From Nemesobacter sp965249045 (GTDB taxonomy: Bacteria > Desulfobacterota_D > UBA1144 > Nemesobacterales > Nemesobacteraceae), in assembly GCA_965249045.1 (NCBI GenBank), contig OZ252213.1:868001-932000 (forward strand): DNA of 64,000 bases. The letters run 5' to 3'. The position numbers were made by a program, and so were the translations under genes. This document shows, piece by piece, positions 17,555-26,048 of this stretch (position 1 is the stretch's first letter; every line of letters starts with the position of its first letter). A model generated the notes under the pieces. It saw nothing but the letters and a program-made list of their open reading frames with translations, was not told the origin of the DNA and did not search any database.

Positions 17555-18859
17555 CTACTCTTCTTCTTTACAGGATACTCCGGCACGCTCCCAATCACCG
17601 CAATTGTCATCACCGCGTGCTGAGTGTCCGCAGTCAAACAGTTTTATTTCAGTACCTTCGCATACCACATCGTCTAGCATGTAAACGAGCGATCGTGATT
17701 GTCGATAGTCACGCCCGCCGCTAACACTAAAGAGCTCATATCCTGAAACTGGCCCAGTAAGTCGTGTTTCTGCGGTTCCCCCTTTGGCATACCCTAACTC
17801 TTTGCAGGCGACGTTTGCTTCTTCGCTTCCCCAACCATCGTCACATATAGACTGCCATTCCTTATCTTCGCCATTGTATATCTCGACCCTTTTGGCGGGG
17901 GCTCCCTCCGGGGTATTGCTTTCTGCTAACCTGAGCGTTGCGTCGGCCACGGGACTTACATGTCCCTCCGGAAAGCTGTAGAGTATCTCACCGTTACCCG
18001 CGTTGTCCGTAAAATTCACCTGCGCCCGTATGTAATAGCCTTCGTCCTGGGCCGTGAGGACATAAGTGGAATTTCCCGCGCCCGAGATATAGGTGAAATC
18101 ATTGGGACCTGTGGCATGTCCGAGGTTCCCGAGGATAGATGTAATACCAAGGATGGGATTTTGCCTGGTATCAACCCTAATCCACAGATGGGTAAACGAA
18201 TCTTCGTCTGACGGCTTGCCGTCCGCGTCGGTAACTCCAGAGTGAATTGCGGCCAGCGTGGCTCCAACGTATGTCTCGCCATCGATTCTCAGCACACCGG
18301 TAGCGGTGCTGTTCGATGTGGAATCATCGCATCTAACACCCATAGCCCTGGAGTTATCTGGAAGAGTATCAATCCTGCGCCTCCCATATCTACAATCAAG
18401 CAGCTTGGCTTCCGATCCTGCGCATAGCAATTCTTCTAGGTTTTGATACTCTGTAGAGTCGTAAAGGTTGGTATCAGGGATTGAGGAGGATTGCATAAAT
18501 CCTCCCGAATGGCCTAACTGGCGACATATGACTTCACTTATGTGCTCTTTAATCCAATCGCGATTCCCAAGCGGAGAATAGTAATCCATTGGTTTCCATG
18601 CGTCGCCGCCGTCGCTTTCGACAAACATCTCAACGATGCCCGAAGTATCCGAACTCAGTTCATGCGTTTGAACCAACCTTAGGTCCCCGTTTTCCTGTGC
18701 GTTTACCTGAGAGTATGCACCCATAAGCAGAAATGCTGCCGCCATGAAAAAAGCATGAACGATGTAAGAAACTTTTCTTTCACATCGCTGCGGCGCATTT
18801 TTATCTCTGGAAACATCGTCGAAACGACTTTTTGGCTTCCTCAAGAACTGTTCCATCAT
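17555..18859 (-). CDS. Secreted protein with two SRCR (scavenger receptor cysteine-rich) domains
   Basis: A 434-residue exported protein. After a basic N-region comes a hydrophobic core at 31-49 with likely cleavage at VNA-QEN (residue 54). SRCR domain 1 spans about 60-178 with Cys 112, 146, 156 and 177 only. A middle Ig-like segment (about 186-305) has VGATLAAIHSGVTDADG and YVLTAQDEGYYIRAQVNFTD, the bacterial multi-repeat adhesin type. SRCR domain 2 (308-431) is complete for group A: ICDDGW, VACKELGY, DDVVCEGTE, LFDCGH, DNC and AGVSC give Cys 339, 352, 400, 410, 420, 430. The ATG has AGGAGG ten bases upstream. SRCR is mainly an animal extracellular recognition domain; here it may act in adhesion or host contact (inference). 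Confidence 0.82.
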   Translation of the reverse strand: MMEQFLRKPKSRFDDVSRDKNAPQRCERKVSYIVHAFFMAAAFLLMGAYSQVNAQENGDLRLVQTHELSSDTSGIVEMFVESDGGDAWKPMDYYSPLGNRDWIKEHISEVICRQLGHSGGFMQSSSIPDTNLYDSTEYQNLEELLCAGSEAKLLDCRYGRRRIDTLPDNSRAMGVRCDDSTSNSTATGVLRIDGETYVGATLAAIHSGVTDADGKPSDEDSFTHLWIRVDTRQNPILGITSILGNLGHATGPNDFTYISGAGNSTYVLTAQDEGYYIRAQVNFTDNAGNGEILYSFPEGHVSPVADATLRLAESNTPEGAPAKRVEIYNGEDKEWQSICDDGWGSEEANVACKELGYAKGGTAETRLTGPVSGYELFSVSGGRDYRQSRSLVYMLDDVVCEGTEIKLFDCGHSARGDDNCGDWERAGVSCKEEE

Positions 18860-18928
18860 TCTTAATCCTCCTCTTTCTCACTCGTATTACCGCGATACGT
18901 AACTACCTAGTCTTTACTATTGTAACAC

Positions 18929-19020
18929 TTATTAATGAGCGGATGCAACTGTCCGGTTTGGCTTTGTTCGCTTCACCCTCGCAGGGCGTAGCCCGAAAAG
19001 GGTGAAGCGAAGCTGCGGTT
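18929..19020. repeat. Solo IS-end relic with a 13-bp hairpin
   Basis: The sequence TTATTAATGAGCGGATGC then AACTGTCCGGTTT resembles the right end of the IS1202-like element at 39364-42847 (read on the minus strand from 42847). Further in, both share CAGGGCGTAGCCCGAA-like and AGGGTGAAG-GAA blocks. Here TTCGCTTCACCCT (18967-18979) and AGGGTGAAGCGAA (18999-19011) form a perfect 13-bp stem around a loop that itself contains GGGCGTAGCCC. No transposase gene is attached. It fills most of the 18860-19067 gap before aroQ. Confidence 0.6.
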
Positions 19021-19067
19021 GAATATGGGCGGCCATTTAATTATCCTTACCTCAAGGTGTCTGTTCC

Positions 19068-19523
19068 ATGGAAATAATCGTCATCAACGGTCCGAATCTC
19101 AACATGCTGGGTAAGAGGGAACCGGAGATTTACGGAAACCTCACCCTCTCTGATATTGAGTCTTTTCTTTCTTCGAACACCGAGACTTTGGGCGAGGACG
19201 TCCGGCTTTCCTTCTTTCAGTCAAACTCAGAAGGAGAGATAGTCACTGCCATACAGGACGCCTACGGAAAGTTTGACGGAATAATCATAAACCCCGGCGC
19301 CTATACGCATACGAGCGTAGCCATAAGGGACGCAATACTCTCAACCGGAATGCCTGTTGTGGAAGTTCACATTTCGAATATATACAAAAGAGAGGACTTC
19401 AGGCAGAAATCGTTTGTCTCAGGAGTATCGCTCGGCGTAGTGTCGGGTTTCGGGGCGCGCAGCTATTACCTCGGTCTTGTGGGGTTGGTTGAACACCTGA
19501 GGAAAGAAGGCGCCTCTTCCTGA
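19068..19523 (+). CDS. aroQ: Type II 3-dehydroquinate dehydratase AroQ
   Basis: Third step of the shikimate pathway: removes water from 3-dehydroquinate. The 151-residue protein matches the type II dodecameric family: IINGPNLNMLGKREPEIYG with the catalytic Tyr region at the N-terminus, FFQSNSEGEIV, INPGAYTHTSVAIRDA, and EVHISNIYKREDFR with the catalytic His. The start has AAGGTG upstream. aroE, the next pathway enzyme, is at 26981-27838 on the same strand. recJ follows 21 bases after its stop. No anomalies. Confidence 0.96.
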   Translation: MEIIVINGPNLNMLGKREPEIYGNLTLSDIESFLSSNTETLGEDVRLSFFQSNSEGEIVTAIQDAYGKFDGIIINPGAYTHTSVAIRDAILSTGMPVVEVHISNIYKREDFRQKSFVSGVSLGVVSGFGARSYYLGLVGLVEHLRKEGASS

Positions 19524-19544
19524 ATTTCTTCCCACAGAGTTTTT

Positions 19545-21251
19545 ATGAACGAAAGAAAATGGGTAGTCGCAAGGCCCGCCAAAGGGCCGGTTGAGAAGAT
19601 TTCGGCAAAGTTCGGCATTCTGCGGATAACCGCGGGGCTTCTGGTAAACAGGGGGATGAGTTCCGCCCAGGATGCCGAGGTGTTTCTCTCCGCATCCCTC
19701 TCTGACCTGCCTTCTCCCTTTCTGATGAAAGGGATGGAGGAGGCGGTCAGGCGTCTTTGCAGGTGCGTTTACGAAAAAGAAAAAGTCGCCGTTTACGGTG
19801 ACTACGATGTTGACGGCGTTACGGCGACTTCTCTTCTCACTAGTTTTCTAAGGGCTCTTGGCTGCGACGTCACATACTATATTCCCGACAGGTTTACTGA
19901 AGGTTACGGCGTAAACTCAAGCGCGCTTCGCACTCTTAAACAAAAGCAGGTGACCCTTGTGATCTCTGTTGACTGCGGAATCACGGCCGCAGACGAGGTG
20001 GCGCAAGCACGGACACTCGGGATGGACTTCATAGTTACGGATCATCACAGTCTCTTAGGCCAACTGCCCGAGGCCGCCGCCATTCTTAACCCCCGTCAGG
20101 CGGACTGCCGGTACCCGGGAAAGGAACTCGCGGGCGTCGGCGTGGCGTTTAACCTCGCCCTCGCGCTTAGAAGAACGCTGAGGGAGGAAGGATTTTTCAA
20201 GACCGTGGCGGAACCCAACATGGGGGATTTTCTTGATCTTGTTTCGCTTGGAACGGTTTCTGACCGCGTGCCGGTTGAAAACGTAAACAGGATCATGCTG
20301 AAAGAGGGTCTTAAAAGAATGCGAACCCCCAAGCGGTTGGGCCTGCGCGCTCTTAAGGAGGTAAGCGGTATAAGCGACGGCATCGAGATATTTGATCTTG
20401 GCTTTCGTCTTGGCCCAAGGATAAACGCGGCGGGCAGGATGGATTCCGCGGACAAGGCGGTTGAGCTTCTGCTCGCCGACAGCTTGGAAGAAGCTTTCTC
20501 TCTCGCGAAATTCCTTGACGAGCGCAACTTGGAGCGCCGCGGGATTGAAGAGAAAACACTGCGAGACGCGACCCGGATGGTTGAGTCTGCGCCCGAGTAC
20601 GCAGAGAGCAATTCCCTTGTTCTCTCCTCCCGCAAATGGCACAAGGGCGTCATAGGGATCGTGGCTTCCTCTCTGGCCGGATCCTGCGGAAAACCCGCTT
20701 TTCTAATTTCGGTTGATGAAAACGGCGTGGGCAGGGGAAGCGGAAGATCCTTCGGAGGAATCAACATTTTTTCCGTGCTCTCAAAGTGCGAAGATCTTCT
20801 CGTTGAGTTCGGGGGACACGCCTACGCGGCCGGGGTAACCGTTTTGGAGGAAAAAATCGGTCTTTTCAGGGAGAGGTTCTCGCAAGAGCTTGAAAAAAGC
20901 GGCCAGAAACCCGAAAGCAGGCTTGATATAGACTCAGAAATTGGCCTCTCTTCCATAAGCGATGTTCTTGTCTCCGAGATTGAAAGTCTCTCTCCTTTCG
21001 GAGAGGGAAATCCCGAGCCTCTTTTTCTCTCGAGGGCTGTTGATGTGGTGGATCAGAGGTTACTTAAGGATCAGCACGTCCTGTTCAGGGTTAGGGGAGA
21101 CGATTCTGTGGTTAACTGCATCTGGTTTTACGCTTCCCGCAAGCATCTTCCCGAAAAAATGGACCTGGTTTTCTCCCTGCGCTTCAACGTGCGAAACGGG
21201 GAAAGGGAACCCCGCCTTTTCATAAAGGACGCTAGGGAGACGCGCCAGTGA
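19545..21251 (+). CDS. recJ: Single-stranded-DNA-specific exonuclease RecJ
   Basis: 5'-to-3' ssDNA exonuclease of recombination and repair. The 568 residues carry the DHH-family motifs in order: VYGDYDVDGVTATSLL (about 84-99), VISVDCGITAADE, VTDHHSL with the DHH triad, and in the DHHA1 domain GRGSGRSFGGINIFSVL and FGGHAYAAGVTV; the C-terminal OB fold contains PFGEGNPEPLF. Length matches the core family (about 570). It lies between aroQ and an SPFH gene. The stop codon falls within a small hairpin that may end transcription. Confidence 0.96.
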   Translation: MNERKWVVARPAKGPVEKISAKFGILRITAGLLVNRGMSSAQDAEVFLSASLSDLPSPFLMKGMEEAVRRLCRCVYEKEKVAVYGDYDVDGVTATSLLTSFLRALGCDVTYYIPDRFTEGYGVNSSALRTLKQKQVTLVISVDCGITAADEVAQARTLGMDFIVTDHHSLLGQLPEAAAILNPRQADCRYPGKELAGVGVAFNLALALRRTLREEGFFKTVAEPNMGDFLDLVSLGTVSDRVPVENVNRIMLKEGLKRMRTPKRLGLRALKEVSGISDGIEIFDLGFRLGPRINAAGRMDSADKAVELLLADSLEEAFSLAKFLDERNLERRGIEEKTLRDATRMVESAPEYAESNSLVLSSRKWHKGVIGIVASSLAGSCGKPAFLISVDENGVGRGSGRSFGGINIFSVLSKCEDLLVEFGGHAYAAGVTVLEEKIGLFRERFSQELEKSGQKPESRLDIDSEIGLSSISDVLVSEIESLSPFGEGNPEPLFLSRAVDVVDQRLLKDQHVLFRVRGDDSVVNCIWFYASRKHLPEKMDLVFSLRFNVRNGEREPRLFIKDARETRQ

Positions 21252-21271
21252 ACCCACTGGTCCGGAATTTT
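21245..21271 (+). terminator. Possible rho-independent terminator after recJ
   Basis: CCAGTG (21245-21250) and CACTGG (21255-21260) form a 6-bp stem with a 4-base loop, including the recJ stop codon. A TTTTT run follows at 21267-21271, seven bases after the stem. The stem is short and the T-run is offset, so termination may be partial. A TATAAT at 21302-21307 then precedes the next gene. Confidence 0.35.
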
Positions 21272-21342
21272 TATGGGTCTATGTTTTTAGATAACTGTTA
21301 TTATAATGTTATGAGCACATAGCGTGTAACGGAGGTATTATT

Positions 21343-22230
21343 ATGAAAGTCAGGCCGAAGCTGCCCAAATTTAATATTTTTTATCCGATAATTTTTATCC
21401 TGTTGTTTTTTCTGGTGACGGGAGTTTTCGTAATAGTGGAGAGTGGGCATGTTGGAGTCGTGCGGACCCTTGGCGCCGTACAGCCCAAGGCGCTTGCCGA
21501 GGGATTTCACATGAAAAAACCTTTCATGGATAAGGTCGAACAGATCGATATCCGTCTTACCGCGGCGACCGCAAAAGCCATTTCCGCTTCCAAAGACTTG
21601 CAGACCGTAAAAACCCAAGTCACCCTTCAGTATTCGATTACAGGTGATCTCGCTCCTCTCATATATCAGAAGATAGGGAGAAGAAGTACCGTATCCCTGA
21701 CTCTTATAGAGCCCGCAATACAGGAGTCTGTAAAGGCCATTACGGCCAAGTACACCGCCGAGGAACTGGTTACCAAAAGAGCGGCGGTGAAAGTCGCGAT
21801 ACAGGAAGCCATAGACACTTTCATATCAATTACTCTGCGCGACAAGGAAATTTCTCCCAATGCCCTTAGAATCGCCAACGTAGCCATAACCGATTTTGAT
21901 TTCTCCGCGGAGTTCAACAAGGCGATCGAACTCAAGGTAAAGGCGGAGCAGGAAGCGCTTCAGGCCCTAAACGAGAAAATAAGAAGAGTGACTCAGGCTG
22001 AAGCCGCCGCGGAGGAGGAAAAACTTGCCGCTGCCGCGGAGGCTTTCCAGATAGAGATCGCGTCCAAGGCAAGAGCCGAGGCGATTGAAAGGGAAGCCAA
22101 AGCGCTTCGAAGCAATCCGCAGATCATTCAGCTGCGAATCGCGGAGAAGTGGGACGGCACCCTTCCGAAGTTTTCAGGCGGCGGCGTGGTACCTATGCTA
22201 AATGTGGATTCTCTTCTAAAAGAAGAGTAG
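21343..22230 (+). CDS. SPFH/prohibitin-family membrane protein (HflC-like)
   Basis: A 295-residue protein with one N-terminal transmembrane helix (IFYPIIFILLFFLVTGVF) followed by an SPFH (stomatin/prohibitin/flotillin/HflK-C) domain (about 35-210: GHVGVVRTLGAVQPKALAEG, TVKTQVTLQYSI) and an Ala/Glu-rich coiled coil (about 200-260). Closest in layout to prohibitin family proteins, which form large rings on the membrane and modulate FtsH-type proteases; no protease gene is adjacent. GGAGGT precedes the ATG. lgt follows 16 bases downstream. Confidence 0.82.
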   Translation: MKVRPKLPKFNIFYPIIFILLFFLVTGVFVIVESGHVGVVRTLGAVQPKALAEGFHMKKPFMDKVEQIDIRLTAATAKAISASKDLQTVKTQVTLQYSITGDLAPLIYQKIGRRSTVSLTLIEPAIQESVKAITAKYTAEELVTKRAAVKVAIQEAIDTFISITLRDKEISPNALRIANVAITDFDFSAEFNKAIELKVKAEQEALQALNEKIRRVTQAEAAAEEEKLAAAAEAFQIEIASKARAEAIEREAKALRSNPQIIQLRIAEKWDGTLPKFSGGGVVPMLNVDSLLKEE

Positions 22231-22246
22231 CCCAGGGAGACGCCAT

Positions 22247-23002
22247 ATGTACCCGGTACTTTTAGACCTCGGCGAAGGTCTGGTCGTCTACTCGTATTCG
22301 GTATTTCTCGCACTCGGATATCTGGTCGCTTACTGGGTGGTGTCCGCGGACGTAAGCCGCAGGAAAATGGACCCGTCCCTCCCCGCAACTCTCCTGCTCG
22401 CATGCTTTATCGCGGGACTTGTGGGAGCCAAGATACTTTTTCTTTACCAGAATGCCACTTTAACCGAGTTTCTCGCTAACCCCGTGCGCTACTTCATATC
22501 GGGGTATTCATCGGTGGGCGGACTCGTCGGGGTTTTCTGCGCTCTCTGGGTCGTCTCCAGGATCAGAAAGACTGATTTTCAGATTCTTCTTGATCTTGTG
22601 TGTCCGGCCCTCATCTTGGGCTACGGCGTTGGAAGGATAGGGTGTTTCCTTAATGGCTGCGATTACGGAACCGTGTGTTCTCTGCCTTGGGCGGTATCGT
22701 TTTCCGAGAGAGTCGTTAATGTTCATCCCACTCAGCTCTATGATACGCTGTTTATGGCCCTGCTTTTCGCTTTTCTCTGGAAAATCAGAACTAAAAACTA
22801 CCCTATGGGCTTTCTGTCGTCGGCGGGATTCGTGATTCTCGGTACTCAGAGGTTCTTAATTGAGTTCATAAGGGAGACTACCTCAAGCTTTATAGAGGGT
22901 CTTTCCCAGGCGCAGCTCGCGGCTTTGCTGCTTGTGGCCATTTTTGGGATAAGGCTGTTTCAGCTTTCCGGCAATGTCCTCGGAAAGCAGGTGCAGGGCT
23001 AG
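22247..23002 (+). CDS. lgt: Prolipoprotein diacylglyceryl transferase Lgt
   Basis: Moves a diacylglyceryl group from phosphatidylglycerol to the lipobox Cys of prolipoproteins, in the inner membrane. The 251-residue polytopic protein has the Lgt signature GYGVGRIGCFLNGCDYG (around residue 125-141), with the essential Arg and Asn, and VHPTQLYDTLF in the following segment. It serves the lipoproteins predicted in this window (28255-29520, 54992-56071, 16387-17460). trkA starts 9 bases past its stop. Confidence 0.94.
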   Translation: MYPVLLDLGEGLVVYSYSVFLALGYLVAYWVVSADVSRRKMDPSLPATLLLACFIAGLVGAKILFLYQNATLTEFLANPVRYFISGYSSVGGLVGVFCALWVVSRIRKTDFQILLDLVCPALILGYGVGRIGCFLNGCDYGTVCSLPWAVSFSERVVNVHPTQLYDTLFMALLFAFLWKIRTKNYPMGFLSSAGFVILGTQRFLIEFIRETTSSFIEGLSQAQLAALLLVAIFGIRLFQLSGNVLGKQVQG

Positions 23003-23011
23003 TTTGCTGCT

Positions 23012-24343
23012 ATGCGAAGAATTCTGATAATAGGTCTGGGGCAGGTGGGAAATTTCCTCTCGAAGGAGCTTTGCAAGAGCCAGGAAGTCGTGGTCATCGA
23101 AAAAGACGCAGAGCTTATAGCCAAGGCCAAGGAAACCCAAGATGTTCTGGCCATTGAGGGAAACGGGGATGATCCCGCCGTTCTAAGGCGGGCGGAGATA
23201 GAAAAGGCCGACATAGTTCTTGCGGTTACCGGAGATGACAGGACGAACATCCTCGCCTCGTTTATCGCCCATGCCTCCGGAGTCAAAAAGATAGTTGCCG
23301 CTGTAAGAAACGCTAAATATGCTGAATATGCAGGAGTTATTGAGAACTCAAGCATCTCAGTAGTAAGCTCAAGCAGCATAATCTCGGGGAAGATAAGTGC
23401 GCTTATAAGTGCTCCTTTTGCGGGAAGGGTGGAGTTTTTCGCGAGCGGGAAAATCGAGCTTCTAAAACTCAGGGTGCATGAAGGGGTACCCATAATAAAC
23501 GAGAAGCTGAGGAATTTCGTCAGCAGCCCCAGGAACTGGACATTCGTCGGACTGCAGAGGCAGCACAGAGTGAGCATTCCGCGGGGAGATACGGAGCTTC
23601 GCCCGGGAGATTTTGTTTTCGCTCTCGGAGTTCCTTCGGCACTTGAGAAGCTTAAAAAGCTGTTTAATCTGAAAATCCAGAAGATCCATTCCATTATCAT
23701 AGTCGGTGGGGGCAGAGTGGGATGTGAGGTGGCCTCAGCGCTTCACGCGAAAGGACTTTCCGTAAGACTTATTGAAAGCGACCACGAGCAAGCCAGAATA
23801 GCCGCCGAGGAACTTGTTGGCGTGATGGTGTTTGAAGGTGACGGAACCGACCTCGAGGTACTGAAGGAGGCCGGGGTTAAAAAGAGCGATTACCTGCTTG
23901 CACTTACAGGTGATGATGAAAACAACGTGCTCAGCGCACTTCTAGCGAAAAACCTCGGCATTGATCGCTGCACGGTGCTTTACTCGAATCCGGATTACGT
24001 GGAAGTGCTCGAAGCGATCGGTATCGACAGGGCCATAAGCGTAAACATGTCTGTGGCAAACGGTATTTTGAACTCGCTTCATCTCGGGGGAGAAGCTAAC
24101 GTATCGCTTCTTTACGAGGGAGAGGGGGAAATTCTTGAATTTGACGTAAGCCAACATACGAAAATTCTTGGGGTGCCGCTTTCCGATTGTAAAATGCCCC
24201 ACGATTCCGTAATAGGCGTCTGCATAAGGGACGGGAAACCGATATTCCCCGGAGGGGATTTCGTCGCGCAGGCCGGGGACCGCCTGGTGGTGTTTGCCCT
24301 GCCCGCCGCCGTAAAAAAGGTTGAAGAGATACTGGTTTCGTGA
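23012..24343 (+). CDS. trkA: Trk potassium uptake regulatory subunit TrkA
   Basis: Cytoplasmic NAD(H)-binding gating subunit of the Trk K+ transporter. The 443 residues are two RCK_N/RCK_C tandem units: the first begins RRILIIGLGQVGNFLSKEL with the Rossmann glycines, then EGNGDDPAVL and VLAVTGDDRTNI; the second begins SIIIVGGGRVGCEVASAL, then VFEGDGTDLEVLKEAG. The last residues of each unit form the TrkA_C domain. The stop overlaps the trkH start by 4 bases, so the pair is translationally coupled. Confidence 0.95.
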   Translation: MRRILIIGLGQVGNFLSKELCKSQEVVVIEKDAELIAKAKETQDVLAIEGNGDDPAVLRRAEIEKADIVLAVTGDDRTNILASFIAHASGVKKIVAAVRNAKYAEYAGVIENSSISVVSSSSIISGKISALISAPFAGRVEFFASGKIELLKLRVHEGVPIINEKLRNFVSSPRNWTFVGLQRQHRVSIPRGDTELRPGDFVFALGVPSALEKLKKLFNLKIQKIHSIIIVGGGRVGCEVASALHAKGLSVRLIESDHEQARIAAEELVGVMVFEGDGTDLEVLKEAGVKKSDYLLALTGDDENNVLSALLAKNLGIDRCTVLYSNPDYVEVLEAIGIDRAISVNMSVANGILNSLHLGGEANVSLLYEGEGEILEFDVSQHTKILGVPLSDCKMPHDSVIGVCIRDGKPIFPGGDFVAQAGDRLVVFALPAAVKKVEEILVS

Positions 24344-25797
24344 ACGTTAGGTTCTGTTTTCAGATTACGGGAAAGTTCGTGATGTATCTGGGGCTTTTGA
24401 TGCTCCTGCCGGCCGTCTGCACATTGTTCTACAGCGAGGACGATCTTTCTACCTTCCTGCTCTCAGCGCTTGTAACGTCGCTTGCGGGCCTTGCACTCCT
24501 TGTCGTTTTCCGTATCCCTGAGGTCCCGACTGAAATAAGAAGAAGAGAGGGTTTCCTGATAGCGGCGCTTTGCTGGTTGCTTGCGAGCGTTTTCGGCGCC
24601 ATTCCCTATTATATTTACGGGGTATTTGCCAGTCCGGTCGATGCGCTTTTCGAATCGACCGCAGGTTTCACCACCACCGGAGCCACAGCGCTTGCGTCCA
24701 TAGAGGGGCTCCCCAAGGGAATTCTTTTCTGGAGGAATTTTACTCAGTGGCTCGGCGGCATGGGAATAATAGTTCTGGGAATCGCGATTCTTCCCAGGCT
24801 TTTTGCCGGTGGCGCGCAGATCATGGGGCATGAGACCCCGGGACCGACGACGGAGAAATTCGCTCCGAAAATCGCCGAGACCGCCAAGAAGCTCTGGATC
24901 GTATACATAGCTCTTACGGGTGTGCTGGCGGTGCTCCTTGTTTTCGGCGGGATGAGTTTTTTCGACGCCATAACGCATTCTTTCAGCACGCTTTCAACAG
25001 GAGGGTTTTCCTGCAGAGACTTAAGCATAGGGGCTTATGACAGCGTCTACATACAGGGGCTGATCACCTTTTTCATGTTTCTCGGGGGAACGAGTTTCGT
25101 GCTTCATTTCTACTTCTTCACCGGGAAGCCTGGGAGGCTTTTGAGAAACTCCGAGTTCCGGTTCTACCTTCTGTTCACCGCCGCGGCGATGATATTCGTC
25201 GCCATGGAGCTCGTGCAGACCGGCGTTTACGAAACCTTTTTCGAGTCCCTGCGTTACGCGTCTTTTCAGGTGGTCTCGATTATTACCACAACTGGCTTTA
25301 CCACCACGGATTTTGACGCGTGGCCGGCTTTTGTGAAATGGGTGCTTTTCATGCTGATGTTTTTCGGCGCGTGCGCGGGGTCGACTTCCGGGTCGGTAAA
25401 GGCGCTGAGAATCATGGTGCTTTTCAAAAAAGCGTACAGGGAAATACAAAGACTCGTTTATCCGAGCGTGGTTTCTCCCATAACAATAGAGGGAAAGGCA
25501 ATAAGCGAAAAAGCGGTCTCAAGCATAACGAGTTTCTTTATCCTCTACATCTTTCTTTGCGGCTTCATTGCTCTTGTGGTTCTTATGCTTGAGGACATAT
25601 CCTTGGAATCCGCCGTCTCGGCTGCGGTTGCGTCCATAACCAATGTCGGACCCGCTTTTGACGAGGTCGGTCCGACCAGCCACTATTCTCACTTGGGGTC
25701 GCTTACGAAAATCATACTTTCATTGGCCATGATCATAGGGAGGCTTGAACTCTACACGGTCTTGGTGCTTTTGATGCCGTCTTTCTGGAGAAGGTAG
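24340..25797 (+). CDS. trkH: Trk potassium uptake membrane subunit TrkH
   Basis: K+-conducting subunit of the Trk system, 485 residues, about ten membrane helices with pore loops. The filter-type motifs are visible: FESTAGFTTTGATAL, SFSTLSTGGFSCRD, IITTTGFTTTDFD and ASITNVGPAF, the four P-loops. The start is a GTG overlapping the trkA stop. After the stop come about 250 bases without a gene before ribF; that gap is AT-rich and holds a small hairpin near its end. Confidence 0.94.
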   Translation: MNVRFCFQITGKFVMYLGLLMLLPAVCTLFYSEDDLSTFLLSALVTSLAGLALLVVFRIPEVPTEIRRREGFLIAALCWLLASVFGAIPYYIYGVFASPVDALFESTAGFTTTGATALASIEGLPKGILFWRNFTQWLGGMGIIVLGIAILPRLFAGGAQIMGHETPGPTTEKFAPKIAETAKKLWIVYIALTGVLAVLLVFGGMSFFDAITHSFSTLSTGGFSCRDLSIGAYDSVYIQGLITFFMFLGGTSFVLHFYFFTGKPGRLLRNSEFRFYLLFTAAAMIFVAMELVQTGVYETFFESLRYASFQVVSIITTTGFTTTDFDAWPAFVKWVLFMLMFFGACAGSTSGSVKALRIMVLFKKAYREIQRLVYPSVVSPITIEGKAISEKAVSSITSFFILYIFLCGFIALVVLMLEDISLESAVSAAVASITNVGPAFDEVGPTSHYSHLGSLTKIILSLAMIIGRLELYTVLVLLMPSFWRR

Positions 25798-26000
25798 GAA
25801 GTGTCCCCGACTGGCTGGCTTGGTAAGATGGTTTCTGAACTAGGGATGATATGAAGATAATATTTTTATTAACCAATAAAAGTTTTCTTTCGCATTCAGT
25901 TTTTAGCAGGGTTAAGCGCACATAAATTCCTTTTGAAAATTGGCAAAACTGAATGTAACCTAATGAGAATATTCTATGGTAGTATTTCATTCTTTCCTCT

Positions 26001-26026
26001 CCCGCTTCCAGCGGGTGTTTATTTTT
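26001..26026 (+). terminator. Small hairpin with U-rich tail upstream of ribF
   Basis: CCCGCT (26001-26006) pairs with AGCGGG (26010-26015) around a 3-base loop and is followed by TGTTTATTTTTA. This looks like a rho-independent terminator closing the recJ-to-trkH transcription region or a leader element of ribF, whose ATG is 23 bases further on. No riboswitch-like conserved sequence was recognised around it. Confidence 0.45.
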
Positions 26027-26048
26027 ACGGTGTCGGTTTTCAGAAGAT

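Noticed and set aside
25798..26048. Possible tRNA or riboswitch in the trkH-ribF gap
   Set aside because: No cloverleaf, no GTTCGAATC-type T-arm and no FMN-riboswitch consensus recognised; only a small hairpin with a T-rich tail.
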